DNA of 28,638 nucleotides. It comes from Candidatus Peribacteraceae bacterium (GTDB lineage Bacteria; Patescibacteriota; Gracilibacteria; Peribacterales; Peribacteraceae). Under the pieces are notes generated by a model. It did no database searches, had not been told where the DNA came from, and was given only the letters and a program-made list of their open reading frames with translations. The position numbers and the translations under genes are program-made. The stretch covers positions 1-28,638 of the forward strand of contig JABFSS010000053.1 of assembly GCA_013140485.1 (NCBI GenBank). Direction: 5' to 3'. Below are positions 6,764 through 14,637 of this stretch, piece after piece. Numbering within the stretch: position 1 is the first letter of the stretch; each line of letters begins with the position of its first letter.

Positions 6764-9019
6764 ATGCCGAAAGCACGCCGGAAAGCGAAGCGCAGACTGA
6801 AAAAGGACAACGGCCTTGAGCTGGAGCCCGGGACGCGCAACGCCATCAGCGGAATCATTCAGATCGTCGCGGGTGTGCTGCTTATTTTGGTGTTGCAGCA
6901 GAAAGCGGGCATGGCGGGCAACGGTGTCCGATCCTTCCTGACGTTCTTCTTCGGCGGGTACGGCCTGATCTTCCCAGCGTTCTTGATTCTCTCCGGCATT
7001 TTCCACTCGATGTTCTCGACAAAGCGGATCGAGATGAAGCGTTCGCTGGGACTCGTCCTCTGCGCGCTCGCATTCCTCGGATTGATGCACATCGGCGCTC
7101 CGCTGGAAGACATCGGACCGCGGCGTGAGGAACTCGCAGGCGCCATCGGCTTCATGATGAGTTTGCCGTTCCTGCTCTTCTTCAGCCGCGTCGTGGGAGT
7201 CGTCGTGCTCTCGGCGATGTTCCTGATCGGCGTGCTGATCAGCTTCGAACCGCTCGTTCACGCGGTTGTCGCTCGCATCCGTGAGGCACGGCCCTCCGAG
7301 GCCGCGATGAAGAAACGGCCACGCGTCGTAAAGGACATCGATGACGAAGAAGACGAGGATGAAGACGAAGAGGAGGAAGAAGATGAAACCGACGCGGACA
7401 CCGAAGACCTCGTGGAAAGCGACGAAGACGCTCCGGAACTCAATATCGTCCGTCCCGCGTTCGCGCAGAGCGTGCTGACCGAGAGGGCGCAGCAGAACAT
7501 CAAGAAGGAAATGAAACCGAAGAAGCGCGACGACGTCCTGGAGATGAAGGACACGCGGTACGAGGAATGGACGTTCCCCGCATATGATCTGCTGGAAGAA
7601 GGACAGAGCCAGCTCCAGGTGGATGACGAAGAGCTGAAGCGCCAGGCCAAGTTGATCGAGGAAAAACTCCGCGAATTCGAAATCGAAGTGACCGTCAAAG
7701 ACGCACGTCCCGGCCCGACCGTCACCCAGTTCACGCTCCAGCCGGCCGAAGGCGTGCGGCTCAGCAAAATCGGATCGCTGAAAGACGATTTGGCGCTTGC
7801 CCTTGCGGCGCCCAGCCTGCGGATCGAAGCGCCGATTCCCGGCAAATCGCTCGTCGGCATCGAGATGCCCAACTCCAAGCGCACCATCGTGCATCACCGC
7901 GAAATTCTCGAAAGCCCGCAATTCGTGCAGAGCGAGTCGTCGCTGACGCTTCCGCTCGGGCGCGACGTCTCGGGCGACGCAGTGGTGGCCGAACTCGACG
8001 GCATGCCCCACCTTCTGCTCGCGGGCGCCACCGGCTCGGGCAAGTCCGTCTGCATGAATACGTTCCTGTGCGCGCTGCTCTTCCAGAACGCGCCGCATGA
8101 ACTCAAATTGATTCTCATCGACCCCAAGCGCGTCGAGCTGATGCCCTACGACGGCATCCCGCATCTCCTCACACCCGTCATCACCGAAGCCGAGAAGGCC
8201 CTGCAAGCGCTGCGCTGGGCCGTCGCCGAAATGGGCCGTCGCCTCCACCGCTTTTCCGAACAAGGCTGCCGCAACCTCGACGAATACAACGCGAAGCAAA
8301 CCGAAGAGCAGTTCAAGCTGCCGCGCATCGTCGTGGTGGTGGATGAGCTCGCGGACTTGATGATGCGCCAGTACCGCAAGGACACCGAAATGATGATCGC
8401 CCGCATCGCGCAGATGGCCCGCGCCGTCGGAATGCATTTGATCATCGCGACGCAGCGTCCGTCCGTCGACGTCATCACCGGTCTCATCAAAGCGAACATC
8501 CCCACGCGCATCGCATTCCGCGTCGTCTCAGCGGTCGACTCGCGCACCATCATCGACGGCATCGGCGCCGAAGACCTGCTCGGCATGGGCGACATGCTCT
8601 ACATGAACGCCTCCACGCCCAAGCCGCTGCGCATCCAGGGCATCTTCACCTCAACCGCCGAAGTCGGCCGCGTCATCAACGCCGTGAAGATCGCCGGCGG
8701 CGGCAAGCTCACCGAGCAAATCGGACTGAGCGAAGACGGTGAGGATGGGGAGGGCAATGAAGAGGACAACAGCGCGACCGCCGCCATCCGCCATATCGAT
8801 CTCGATGCCGACGACAACGGCGGCGACGATCTCTTCTTCGAAGGCGTCCGCGTGGTCCAGGAGACCGGCAAAGCCTCCGCCTCCCTGCTGCAGCGCCACC
8901 TCAAAGTCGGCTACGCCCGCGCCGCACGCTTGCTCGATATCATGGAAGAGAAAGGCCTCATCGGACCGGTAGACGGTGCAAAGCCACGAAAGGTCTATAC
9001 GGAGAGGATTGCGGCGTAA
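6764..9019 (+). CDS. ftsK: FtsK/SpoIIIE-type DNA translocase
   Basis: This 751-residue septal DNA pump resolves and segregates chromosomes at division. About four hydrophobic segments lie in residues 20-165, followed by a highly acidic linker of Asp/Glu runs (about 190-220) and the FtsK alpha domain. Walker A GATGSGKS is at residues 421-428 and the Walker B strand IVVVVDELAD ends near D527. The family segment ARAVGMHLIIATQRPSVDVITG follows. A C-terminal gamma winged helix (about 688-751, SLLQRHLKVGYARAARLLDIMEEKG) should read KOPS-like sites. ATG at 6764 was chosen because the longer frame is only translated repeat and because a good promoter ends 8 nt before it. The 3' end lies 1 nt from a hairpin repeat. 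Confidence 0.97.
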   Translation: MPKARRKAKRRLKKDNGLELEPGTRNAISGIIQIVAGVLLILVLQQKAGMAGNGVRSFLTFFFGGYGLIFPAFLILSGIFHSMFSTKRIEMKRSLGLVLCALAFLGLMHIGAPLEDIGPRREELAGAIGFMMSLPFLLFFSRVVGVVVLSAMFLIGVLISFEPLVHAVVARIREARPSEAAMKKRPRVVKDIDDEEDEDEDEEEEEDETDADTEDLVESDEDAPELNIVRPAFAQSVLTERAQQNIKKEMKPKKRDDVLEMKDTRYEEWTFPAYDLLEEGQSQLQVDDEELKRQAKLIEEKLREFEIEVTVKDARPGPTVTQFTLQPAEGVRLSKIGSLKDDLALALAAPSLRIEAPIPGKSLVGIEMPNSKRTIVHHREILESPQFVQSESSLTLPLGRDVSGDAVVAELDGMPHLLLAGATGSGKSVCMNTFLCALLFQNAPHELKLILIDPKRVELMPYDGIPHLLTPVITEAEKALQALRWAVAEMGRRLHRFSEQGCRNLDEYNAKQTEEQFKLPRIVVVVDELADLMMRQYRKDTEMMIARIAQMARAVGMHLIIATQRPSVDVITGLIKANIPTRIAFRVVSAVDSRTIIDGIGAEDLLGMGDMLYMNASTPKPLRIQGIFTSTAEVGRVINAVKIAGGGKLTEQIGLSEDGEDGEGNEEDNSATAAIRHIDLDADDNGGDDLFFEGVRVVQETGKASASLLQRHLKVGYARAARLLDIMEEKGLIGPVDGAKPRKVYTERIAA

Positions 9020-9020
9020 T

Positions 9021-9065
9021 TGTCATCCCGAGTAGTTCGTGGCGGAGCCACGAACGTAACGAGGG
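9021..9065 (+). repeat. Hairpin repeat family A, copy H1
   Basis: Conserved left flank TGTCATCCCGAGTAG, a variable stem-loop TTCGTGGC-GGA-GCCACGAA, and conserved right flank CGTAACGAGGG. It starts 1 nt after the ftsK stop. Confidence 0.9.
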
Positions 9066-9084
9066 ATTGTCTTTTATGAGGCTT

Positions 9085-9130
9085 TGTCATCCCGAGTAGC
9101 TGGTGGCGGAGCCACCAGCGTAACGAGGGG
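9085..9130 (+). repeat. Hairpin repeat family A, copy H2
   Basis: Same flanks as H1 and same orientation; the stem is CTGGTGGC-GGA-GCCACCAG. It lies 19 nt after H1. Confidence 0.9.
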
Positions 9131-9155
9131 GCGTTCCACGACCCTGTAGAACGCC
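9130..9155. repeat. Hairpin repeat, GGCGTTCYAC family (copy 2)
   Basis: GGCGTTCCAC, then GACCCT, then GTAGAACGCC, with seven outer base pairs GGCGTTC/GAACGCC. It abuts hairpin H2, just as copy 1 abuts the nonamer array. Confidence 0.65.
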
Positions 9156-9251
9156 TTCTTTGGTCTTCTGTTTGCGAGAAACATGGATTTGAAAAAAGTG
9201 ATTTTTCACTGGGGTACTTCCGGTTTCTATTTCCTCACTTAGGCTGAGTCC

Positions 9252-9734
9252 ATGGAATATTCCGTCTATTTGCTGGAGTGCTCCGATAAGACCATTTATG
9301 TCGGGGTGACCAATGATTATCAAAAAAGAGTGTATGAGCATGAAACAGGCATTCATCCGGATTCTTATACATTTTCAAGAAGACCGGTTCGCCTTATCTA
9401 CGTGGCTTCGTTCAAAGATATTCATGATGCAATCGCATGGGAGAAACATGTGAAACGCTGGAGCCGCGAAAAAAAACTTGCCCTGGCACAGAACAATGAA
9501 AACGCATTGCATGTCTTGGCGAAGAAAAAATTTCCACCTAGATTTGCAAGGCATCTGGCGGGAATTCGTTTACGAAGGCTGCAACAAATTCGTTTCTCAT
9601 TACGATTACGCTTGCATCGCACAGTGTGCCTCGTTACGCCGATTGCTCCGCAATCGGCTACTCGGCATGACACCGTGAAATTTATAAATGCCCCTCGTTA
9701 CGCTCGCGTCTTCAACGCGAGCTACTCGGGGTGA
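9252..9734 (+). CDS. GIY-YIG nuclease-domain protein (UPF0213/YhbQ-like) with repeat-encoded tail
   Basis: This 160-residue frame has a compact GIY-YIG domain in residues 1-85: YSVYLLECSDKTIYVGVTND (the VYL...YVG pair), the conserved Arg in KRVYEHE, and the metal-binding Glu in AIAWEKHVKRWSREKK. The YhbQ/UPF0213 group is normally 80-100 residues. The remaining 70 residues here are mostly translation of hairpin repeats H3 and H4, and the stop codon lies inside H4. An A-run at 9524-9530 separates this frame from another open one ending at 9678, so the true C-terminus may differ by a frameshift. The gene lies inside two direct (left) and two inverted (right) family-A hairpins. A role in repeat mobility is inference. 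Confidence 0.85.
   Translation: MEYSVYLLECSDKTIYVGVTNDYQKRVYEHETGIHPDSYTFSRRPVRLIYVASFKDIHDAIAWEKHVKRWSREKKLALAQNNENALHVLAKKKFPPRFARHLAGIRLRRLQQIRFSLRLRLHRTVCLVTPIAPQSATRHDTVKFINAPRYARVFNASYSG
9629..9672 (-). repeat. Hairpin repeat family A, copy H3 (inverted)
   Basis: CCTCGTTACG, stem CCGATTGC-TCC-GCAATCGG, CTACTCGGCATGACA. This is the reverse orientation relative to H1 and H2, and it lies within the 3' part of the GIY-YIG frame. Confidence 0.9.
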
Positions 9735-9735
9735 C
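9691..9735 (-). repeat. Hairpin repeat family A, copy H4 (inverted)
   Basis: CCCCTCGTTACG, stem CTCGCGT-CTTCA-ACGCGAG, CTACTCGGGGTGACA. It supplies the TGA stop of the GIY-YIG frame. Confidence 0.9.
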
Positions 9736-9756
9736 ATCGAGTGGTAGCATTATCGC

Positions 9757-10356
9757 ATGCGCCTCCTCCTCGCCACCACCAACAAAGGAAAAATCACCGA
9801 AATGCGGGAGGCCTTGAACGGTCTCGGCCTGGAACTGCTGGATGTGAACGACGTCAAAACCGTCGGAGCGCCGGAAGAAACCGGGAAGACGTTCGCCGAG
9901 AACGCCGCGCAGAAGGCGCACCACTATTTTGCCGAGACCGGACTGCCGACAGTCGCCGACGATTCGGGAATCCATGTGGACGCGCTGGAAGGCGAACTCG
10001 GGATTCATACGCGGCGGTGGGGCGCGGGGCCGCGCGCGACCGATGAGGAATGGATCGCGCACTTCCTGGAGCGTATGAAGAAGGAGAAGAACAAGCGGGC
10101 ACAGTTCGTGTGCACCATCGCGCATGTCGATAGTGAAGGACGGCTACATATGTTTGAAGGAACATGTGAAGGCGTCATTACAGACGCGCTCGAAGCGGAC
10201 TATTTGCCGGGGCTTCCGATCTCCGCATGCTTCAAGCCAGATGGCGAAGAATACGTATTCTCAGCCATGAAAACTGAACAAAAAAATAGATCGAGCCACC
10301 GCGGGCGCGCGCTCAAACAATTCCGAGAATTCTTACAGACAAGACAGGCTGCGTAA
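9757..10356 (+). CDS. rdgB: XTP/dITP diphosphatase (RdgB/HAM1 family)
   Basis: This 199-residue cytosolic house-cleaning enzyme hydrolyses dITP, XTP and related purine nucleotides to monophosphates. Family motifs in order: the N-terminal substrate loop TTNKGKITEM (residues 7-16), GKTFAENAAQKA, and the catalytic ADDSGI with its general-base Asp. The product-side LPGLPISACFKPDGEEYVF stands in for the usual GYDPxFxP segment. Lys in FSAMKTEQKN and the base-binding SSHRGRALK follow. The length is normal. The start is ATG at 9757; TAGCAT ends 6 nt upstream. Its stop codon lies in the loop of a small perfect stem-loop at 10349-10361. The S41-like gene follows after 19 nt, so the two may be co-transcribed. 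Confidence 0.95.
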   Translation: MRLLLATTNKGKITEMREALNGLGLELLDVNDVKTVGAPEETGKTFAENAAQKAHHYFAETGLPTVADDSGIHVDALEGELGIHTRRWGAGPRATDEEWIAHFLERMKKEKNKRAQFVCTIAHVDSEGRLHMFEGTCEGVITDALEADYLPGLPISACFKPDGEEYVFSAMKTEQKNRSSHRGRALKQFREFLQTRQAA

Positions 10357-10361
10357 CGCAG
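10349..10361 (+). other. Small stem-loop enclosing the rdgB stop codon
   Basis: CTGCG-TAA-CGCAG. The three loop bases are the rdgB stop codon. It is too short for an intrinsic terminator and lacks a U-tract; it may be chance. Confidence 0.3.
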
Positions 10362-10375
10362 AATAGAAATCACAC

Positions 10376-11047
10376 ATGCGACGCCTGACACTCCTTGCCA
10401 CTCTGCTCATGACATTCGCCGCGACGGCGCATGCGCAGCGTTTGCCGACCGTGGAACCTCTCCCGGTCAATAAACTCGAGAGCAACATCGCGTACATTCA
10501 GTTGAGGAATTTGGGCGCCAACCTCGCCGAGAGCATCCGTCCCACCTTCCAGCTGGCGGCAAAGATGAAACCGCGCGGCATCATCATCGACCTGCGCGGC
10601 AACCAAGGCGGCGACATCAACACCGTCCACGCGGTTTTCGAGTCCTTGCTGCCCAAAGGAACGCCCTACATGCGCCATGTGACGGCCACCTACCGCCGTA
10701 TCGTCCCGACGACCCAGCTGCCGGTCATCAAGAAGAGCACTCCCATCGTCGTGCTCCGGGATGCCGGGACCGGGAACGAATCCGATATCGTCGTGTACAT
10801 CCTGCAGAAGCTCCGCGGCGCCGGAGTCCTCGAATTCACCAAGGACCGCAGCGCGCTCAAGCGCACCTTCAAGCAGCAGGCGCGCATGGACCAGTACAGA
10901 CCGATCAAAGAATCCGTCTTCTTCGTCACTCCCGAGATTCGCTTGATCGCGAACGAAGGCGCAGGTCCGGAAGACGTGATCGCGCGGGCCATCGGCATGA
11001 TCCGCGAAATGAGTCCGTGGGAGGAGACAAAGATTATGAAGAAATGA
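10376..11047 (+). CDS. Secreted S41 (C-terminal processing) peptidase-like protein, probably inactive
   Basis: This 223-residue protein has a signal peptide (MRRLTLLATLLMTFAATAHA, cleavage after residue 20) and so should act outside the membrane. Residues 38-83 carry the S41 core strand-turn IAYIQLRNLG and GIIIDLRGNQGGD. Residues 123-145 (PIVVLRDAGTGNESDIVVYIL) align with the strand and helix that carry the nucleophile in the family, usually [ST]-A-S-[AG]-S-E. By eye, Asn134 replaces the catalytic serine. No PDZ domain is present and the protein is short for the family (usually 350-500 residues). It could be a pseudo-protease or a divergent binding domain. It lies 19 nt after rdgB on the same strand. 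Confidence 0.65.
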   Translation: MRRLTLLATLLMTFAATAHAQRLPTVEPLPVNKLESNIAYIQLRNLGANLAESIRPTFQLAAKMKPRGIIIDLRGNQGGDINTVHAVFESLLPKGTPYMRHVTATYRRIVPTTQLPVIKKSTPIVVLRDAGTGNESDIVVYILQKLRGAGVLEFTKDRSALKRTFKQQARMDQYRPIKESVFFVTPEIRLIANEGAGPEDVIARAIGMIREMSPWEETKIMKK

Positions 11048-11094
11048 CGGACGTACCTGGAAGAAGGACACAATTTTTGTTCAGTTTTTTCCTC

Positions 11095-11123
11095 TTGCAT
11101 CTAAGGAAATATAGACATATAAT
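11095..11123 (+). promoter_or_regulatory. Strong sigma-70-type promoter (leaderless)
   Basis: TTGCAT, 17 nt, TATAAT. The -10 is perfect consensus and the spacing is optimal. The -10 box ends 8 nt before the ATG at 11132, so the mRNA should begin at or just before the start codon. Confidence 0.75.
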
Positions 11124-11131
11124 TTTCTCTT

Positions 11132-11599
11132 ATGAACATCGATTCACGCACCACCTGGGAAAATCTTTCCCAATCCCGCTCAAAAAGGAAACATGATGAG
11201 GTGAGAGTTTCTCTCGAACTCTATCGGAGAAAACAACGCGTAGTGCAAGGAGTATTAGGCGCTTCTCTCGAACAATTTCATCAGATCGATCATTTGCTGG
11301 AAGAGCATCCTGTACTCAAGATCATGCGCTTCAACTCACAAGATCCTCCGCGGATATTGCGCTGCTTGTTGCTCTACGCTGGTCAACAAATATCGTGGAA
11401 GAAGATTTCCCAAGTCACGAGGACACCTATGGAACTCATGGGACAATGTCTGCAGGATCTTGCCAAGAAAATCCGAAAGGAAGAAGGTTACTCTTTGGAG
11501 ATAGAAGACAACGTCTCCGCAAGACTGATAGTGAATCCCTACCCGTATGCGGACAAAAGCACTGCCGGATGGGTTCAACAGAATGTCAAAGCGGACTGA
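11132..11599 (+). CDS. Orphan protein with a winged-helix-like C-terminal region
   Basis: This 155-residue protein is not recognised as a known family. The N-terminal 50 residues are charged and probably helical (SRSKRKHDEVRVSLELYRRKQ). The C-terminal half (about 75-140) reads like an OmpR-type winged helix: RILRCLLLYAGQQISWKKIS, then a recognition-helix-like MELMGQCLQDLAKKIRKE and a beta-strand ending (YSLEIEDNVSARLIV). A regulatory DNA-binding role is therefore possible but unproven. The gene has its own near-consensus leaderless promoter. Its 3' end overlaps the convergent helicase-nuclease gene by 14 nt. It appears AT-richer than the neighbouring housekeeping genes. Confidence 0.7.
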   Translation: MNIDSRTTWENLSQSRSKRKHDEVRVSLELYRRKQRVVQGVLGASLEQFHQIDHLLEEHPVLKIMRFNSQDPPRILRCLLLYAGQQISWKKISQVTRTPMELMGQCLQDLAKKIRKEEGYSLEIEDNVSARLIVNPYPYADKSTAGWVQQNVKAD

Positions 11600-14500
11600 A
11601 ATCAAGATCCGTAATTTTCTTCCATACATCACGGATCAACGCCGTTACCTCCGCTTTTTCGCTATCGGAAATCACGAAGCTGCGTGAGAGCGGATGCTCT
11701 CCTCTCTCGCCAATGAACTCAAGCGCGAAGGCTTCGGGCTTGAGGAGCGGATCTGCGTGATCAAGAAGGACCGCGTAGAAAGCGAGTTGGCGGAAGTTTG
11801 CGCCGTCTTCGGTTCGGGAGATACTCCCCTCTTCCAGTCCTCCGCGAATTTCGGAGTCCGTCTTTGCTCTGCCGGTTTTGTAATCGATGACGGTCGCTTT
11901 CGCCGACGATGCCGACGCGAGATCGATGCGGTCGATTTTTCCTTTGAGAGGAACGTCTTTGAGGTGCGCGCGATAGTCCCGCTCGATGGCATGGAGAATC
12001 GGGGAAGATTCTGCGAGGCGCTGCGCAAAGTACTTGGGAAGCGCATCTTCGCCCATCGCGAGCAAATCGCGGCGCTGGTTCTCCGTGAGAATCGTCCGCT
12101 CGCGCAGATACCATCCGAACGCCTCCAGCAGATCGGACTCCGCGAAGTCTTTCTTCTCCTTCCGTGCCACCGCCCATGATTTCAGCGCCCAGTGGACGGC
12201 ACTGCCGTAGCCCAGACTGCGCACGGAGCCTTCGTCGAAGTGTTCGGGCTGCTGGAGGAGATCGACGAGGAGAAATTCCTGAGGATTACGAAGGAAGCGG
12301 TTGAGAGCGGTCGGAGAGAGAGCGAAGGTCTTCAGCCGTTCCTCCAGATATCCGCGCAATGCTCCGTCGATGACACCGGGTTTCGGTCGGAGCAGGAGGG
12401 ATGCTCCTTCGGGATCGCTCAGAGCTCTGTCTTCTTCCGGAAGCTGTCCCATCTCGGCGAAGAACCCGGATGGTCCGATGGCTTTGGATTTTTCGCCGAC
12501 GGTCAGCTCACGGGGACAGACCATCAATAATTCGCGTTTAGCCCTTGTCATTGCGACGAATGCAATACGCCTCTCGTCTTGATTCTGTTCGAACGACTTC
12601 TGTTCTTTCTCCCAACCAAATAACAGGTCTTCGGGAATAGAGACTCCGGATGGCCGTCGTTTTTTGTCCCAATGCCCGTCGCGGAAATTGCTGAGGATGA
12701 CGGTATGGAATTCCAGACCTTTGCTTTGATGCGCGGTCATCAGCCGGACACCGGAGGTGGAGAGATGCGGAAGTTCGTAGGTGAGGCGGACTTGGGCGTA
12801 GGTCGGATCGCCGTAGATGCCAATGTCGCTCAGGAGATCCTTGAGCGTCCATGACCGTCGTTCAAGAGAACGAGAACGGACATAGCTGAAGAAAGACTCG
12901 AGAGCCGCCGTATCGCGTGGATCAACCGGAGAATCCGATCCTTCTTTCACGTCGGGGATCAATCGGCAATCTCTCAGAACATGTTCAACCGTTTCCAGGA
13001 CGGTTCGGGAAGGAATCTTCTGGCTTAGATCAAGGAGAGTGTTGTGCGCATGGAGCAGAGCGGGACGATCTTCGAGAGAAAGATCCTCGGGCAGGCTCGC
13101 CAGAACATCCAGAATACGTTTCTCTTCTTCCCGTGCACGCGCATGGATGCGTCCGAGATCGGCGGGATGGACGGCAAAACATGTGCAGGCGAGCGCCGCC
13201 GACAGAAGCCCGTCCGTGCGCGGATGGTCGATGCCGCGCAGAATCGTAATTGCCTGGAGCACCAGGGAATGGGAAAGCAAATCGTCTTTTCCGCGCATCA
13301 GCACGGGAATATTCCGCGCGCGGAGAACGGCATAGATATCGCACAGCTCATCGTTCTTCTGCGTCAGCACGGCGATCTCTTCGGGTGCAAGACCCTTCGC
13401 AATGCGTTCTTCGACGAGATCGGCAATCAGCCACGGCTCGGCGACGTTACTGGGGGCGCGGAGAAGTTGCGGAGCAGCGCCTTCTTTCTGCGATGATGCC
13501 GTCAGCAGCTTCTCCAACCCCGGAATCTTCCCGACCAGACGTTCTTCGTTCTTCTCGATGAGCGAGCGGGCGGCATCGAGAATCGGCTGCAGTGATCGGT
13601 AACTCGTCGTGAGAGCGATCACCGGCGCTTTAGCGAAGCGCTTGTGGAAGGACAGCATGTTCTGCAGATTCGCCCCCTGGAAGCGGTAAATCGCCTGATC
13701 GTCGTCACCCACGACGAAGACATTCGGTTCGTTGGGGAGATCTTTGTACATCGTCAGCAATTCGATCAAGCGGTACTGCGAACCGTTGGTGTCCTGGAAT
13801 TCATCGACCAGGACGTACTGAAAGCGTTCTTGAAGGTTACTCAGCAGCCAATCTTCTTCTTCCAGCGCCCGGATGACATGCAGAATCATGTCGTCGTAGT
13901 CGTAGCGGCCGGTCTTCTCCATCATCTTTTGATATTCGCCGAAGAGCGTGACGAAATCCCGGAACTTTTCCGCGGCGAGCAAATTTTTCTCATGTACTTT
14001 TGTTCCGGGCTTGCTCTTAGATGCCATCGCGGCGGCATACTCGTCGGCAACGCGCTCAAGATCCTGCAGCGACTTTCCCTCACGCTTCACTTGACTGATG
14101 CGGCCGAGAATATCGGCAGTTCTTCCATACGGGTCCTTCTGATTTATGACTTTCATGTGCGACGAAAACTGATCAATAATTGTATTCAGTTCCCGGATTT
14201 TTTCGAGATCCGATATCTGCTCCCGTGCTGCCCATTCGTCGAACACAATCGCGTTCTCTTCGATGATCGACTGCGCGAACGAGTGGATCGTGGAGACTTT
14301 GACGCCGTACGCGTCCGCGCCGATCAGCAATCGCAGACGCTCCCGCATCGCTGTAGCTCCGCTGACAGAAAAGGTGAGACAGAGGATGTTCCCCGGCCGC
14401 ATTTGCGTCTTCTTCAGGATGTTCGCCACCCGCATGGCAAGAACCTGCGTCTTGCCGGTGCCGGGGCCCGCGACAACCATCACGGGACCTTCGATGGTGT

Positions 14501-14606
14501 CGACGGCCTGTTTCTGTTGAGTATTGAGCTTAACGTATTGGCTCTCAAAGATTGTCGAACTGCGAGCAGATGCAGGTATGTGCTTTTCTGTAACGGTTTT
14601 GGCCAT
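11586..14606 (-). CDS. UvrD/PcrA-type superfamily 1 helicase fused to a RecB-like PD-(D/E)XK nuclease
   Basis: This 1006-residue DNA repair or recombination enzyme has Q-motif LNTQQKQAVD (28-37), motif I GPGTGKT (47-53), motif II DEFQDT (268-273), motif III VVGDDDQAIYRFQGA, motif V TAHQSKGLEF, and motif VI AFVAMTRAKREL. The C-terminal 200 residues hold a RecB/AddB-type nuclease: GSAVHWALKSW (motif with His), then GKIDRID and VIDYKTG with D908-Y909-K910 as the D-hxK core. The arrangement resembles single-chain AdnA/AddA-like helicase-nucleases (family knowledge). No partner subunit is seen in the window. The start is ATG at 14606, 31 nt after the methyltransferase-like gene, so co-transcription is likely. 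Confidence 0.93.
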   Translation of the reverse strand: MAKTVTEKHIPASARSSTIFESQYVKLNTQQKQAVDTIEGPVMVVAGPGTGKTQVLAMRVANILKKTQMRPGNILCLTFSVSGATAMRERLRLLIGADAYGVKVSTIHSFAQSIIEENAIVFDEWAAREQISDLEKIRELNTIIDQFSSHMKVINQKDPYGRTADILGRISQVKREGKSLQDLERVADEYAAAMASKSKPGTKVHEKNLLAAEKFRDFVTLFGEYQKMMEKTGRYDYDDMILHVIRALEEEDWLLSNLQERFQYVLVDEFQDTNGSQYRLIELLTMYKDLPNEPNVFVVGDDDQAIYRFQGANLQNMLSFHKRFAKAPVIALTTSYRSLQPILDAARSLIEKNEERLVGKIPGLEKLLTASSQKEGAAPQLLRAPSNVAEPWLIADLVEERIAKGLAPEEIAVLTQKNDELCDIYAVLRARNIPVLMRGKDDLLSHSLVLQAITILRGIDHPRTDGLLSAALACTCFAVHPADLGRIHARAREEEKRILDVLASLPEDLSLEDRPALLHAHNTLLDLSQKIPSRTVLETVEHVLRDCRLIPDVKEGSDSPVDPRDTAALESFFSYVRSRSLERRSWTLKDLLSDIGIYGDPTYAQVRLTYELPHLSTSGVRLMTAHQSKGLEFHTVILSNFRDGHWDKKRRPSGVSIPEDLLFGWEKEQKSFEQNQDERRIAFVAMTRAKRELLMVCPRELTVGEKSKAIGPSGFFAEMGQLPEEDRALSDPEGASLLLRPKPGVIDGALRGYLEERLKTFALSPTALNRFLRNPQEFLLVDLLQQPEHFDEGSVRSLGYGSAVHWALKSWAVARKEKKDFAESDLLEAFGWYLRERTILTENQRRDLLAMGEDALPKYFAQRLAESSPILHAIERDYRAHLKDVPLKGKIDRIDLASASSAKATVIDYKTGRAKTDSEIRGGLEEGSISRTEDGANFRQLAFYAVLLDHADPLLKPEAFALEFIGERGEHPLSRSFVISDSEKAEVTALIRDVWKKITDLDFSPL

Positions 14607-14637
14607 GGAGCGATCCTAACATGAGAAGTGGCCTCTC

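Noticed and set aside
6749..8437. 562-residue minus-strand frame opposite ftsK
   Set aside because: Antisense shadow of a GC-rich gene, with His/Phe/Asp-rich composition and no domain.
9021..9735. CRISPR-like array
   Set aside because: Only four repeats in mixed orientation, unequal spacing, no cas genes; the variable parts are self-complementary stems rather than spacers.
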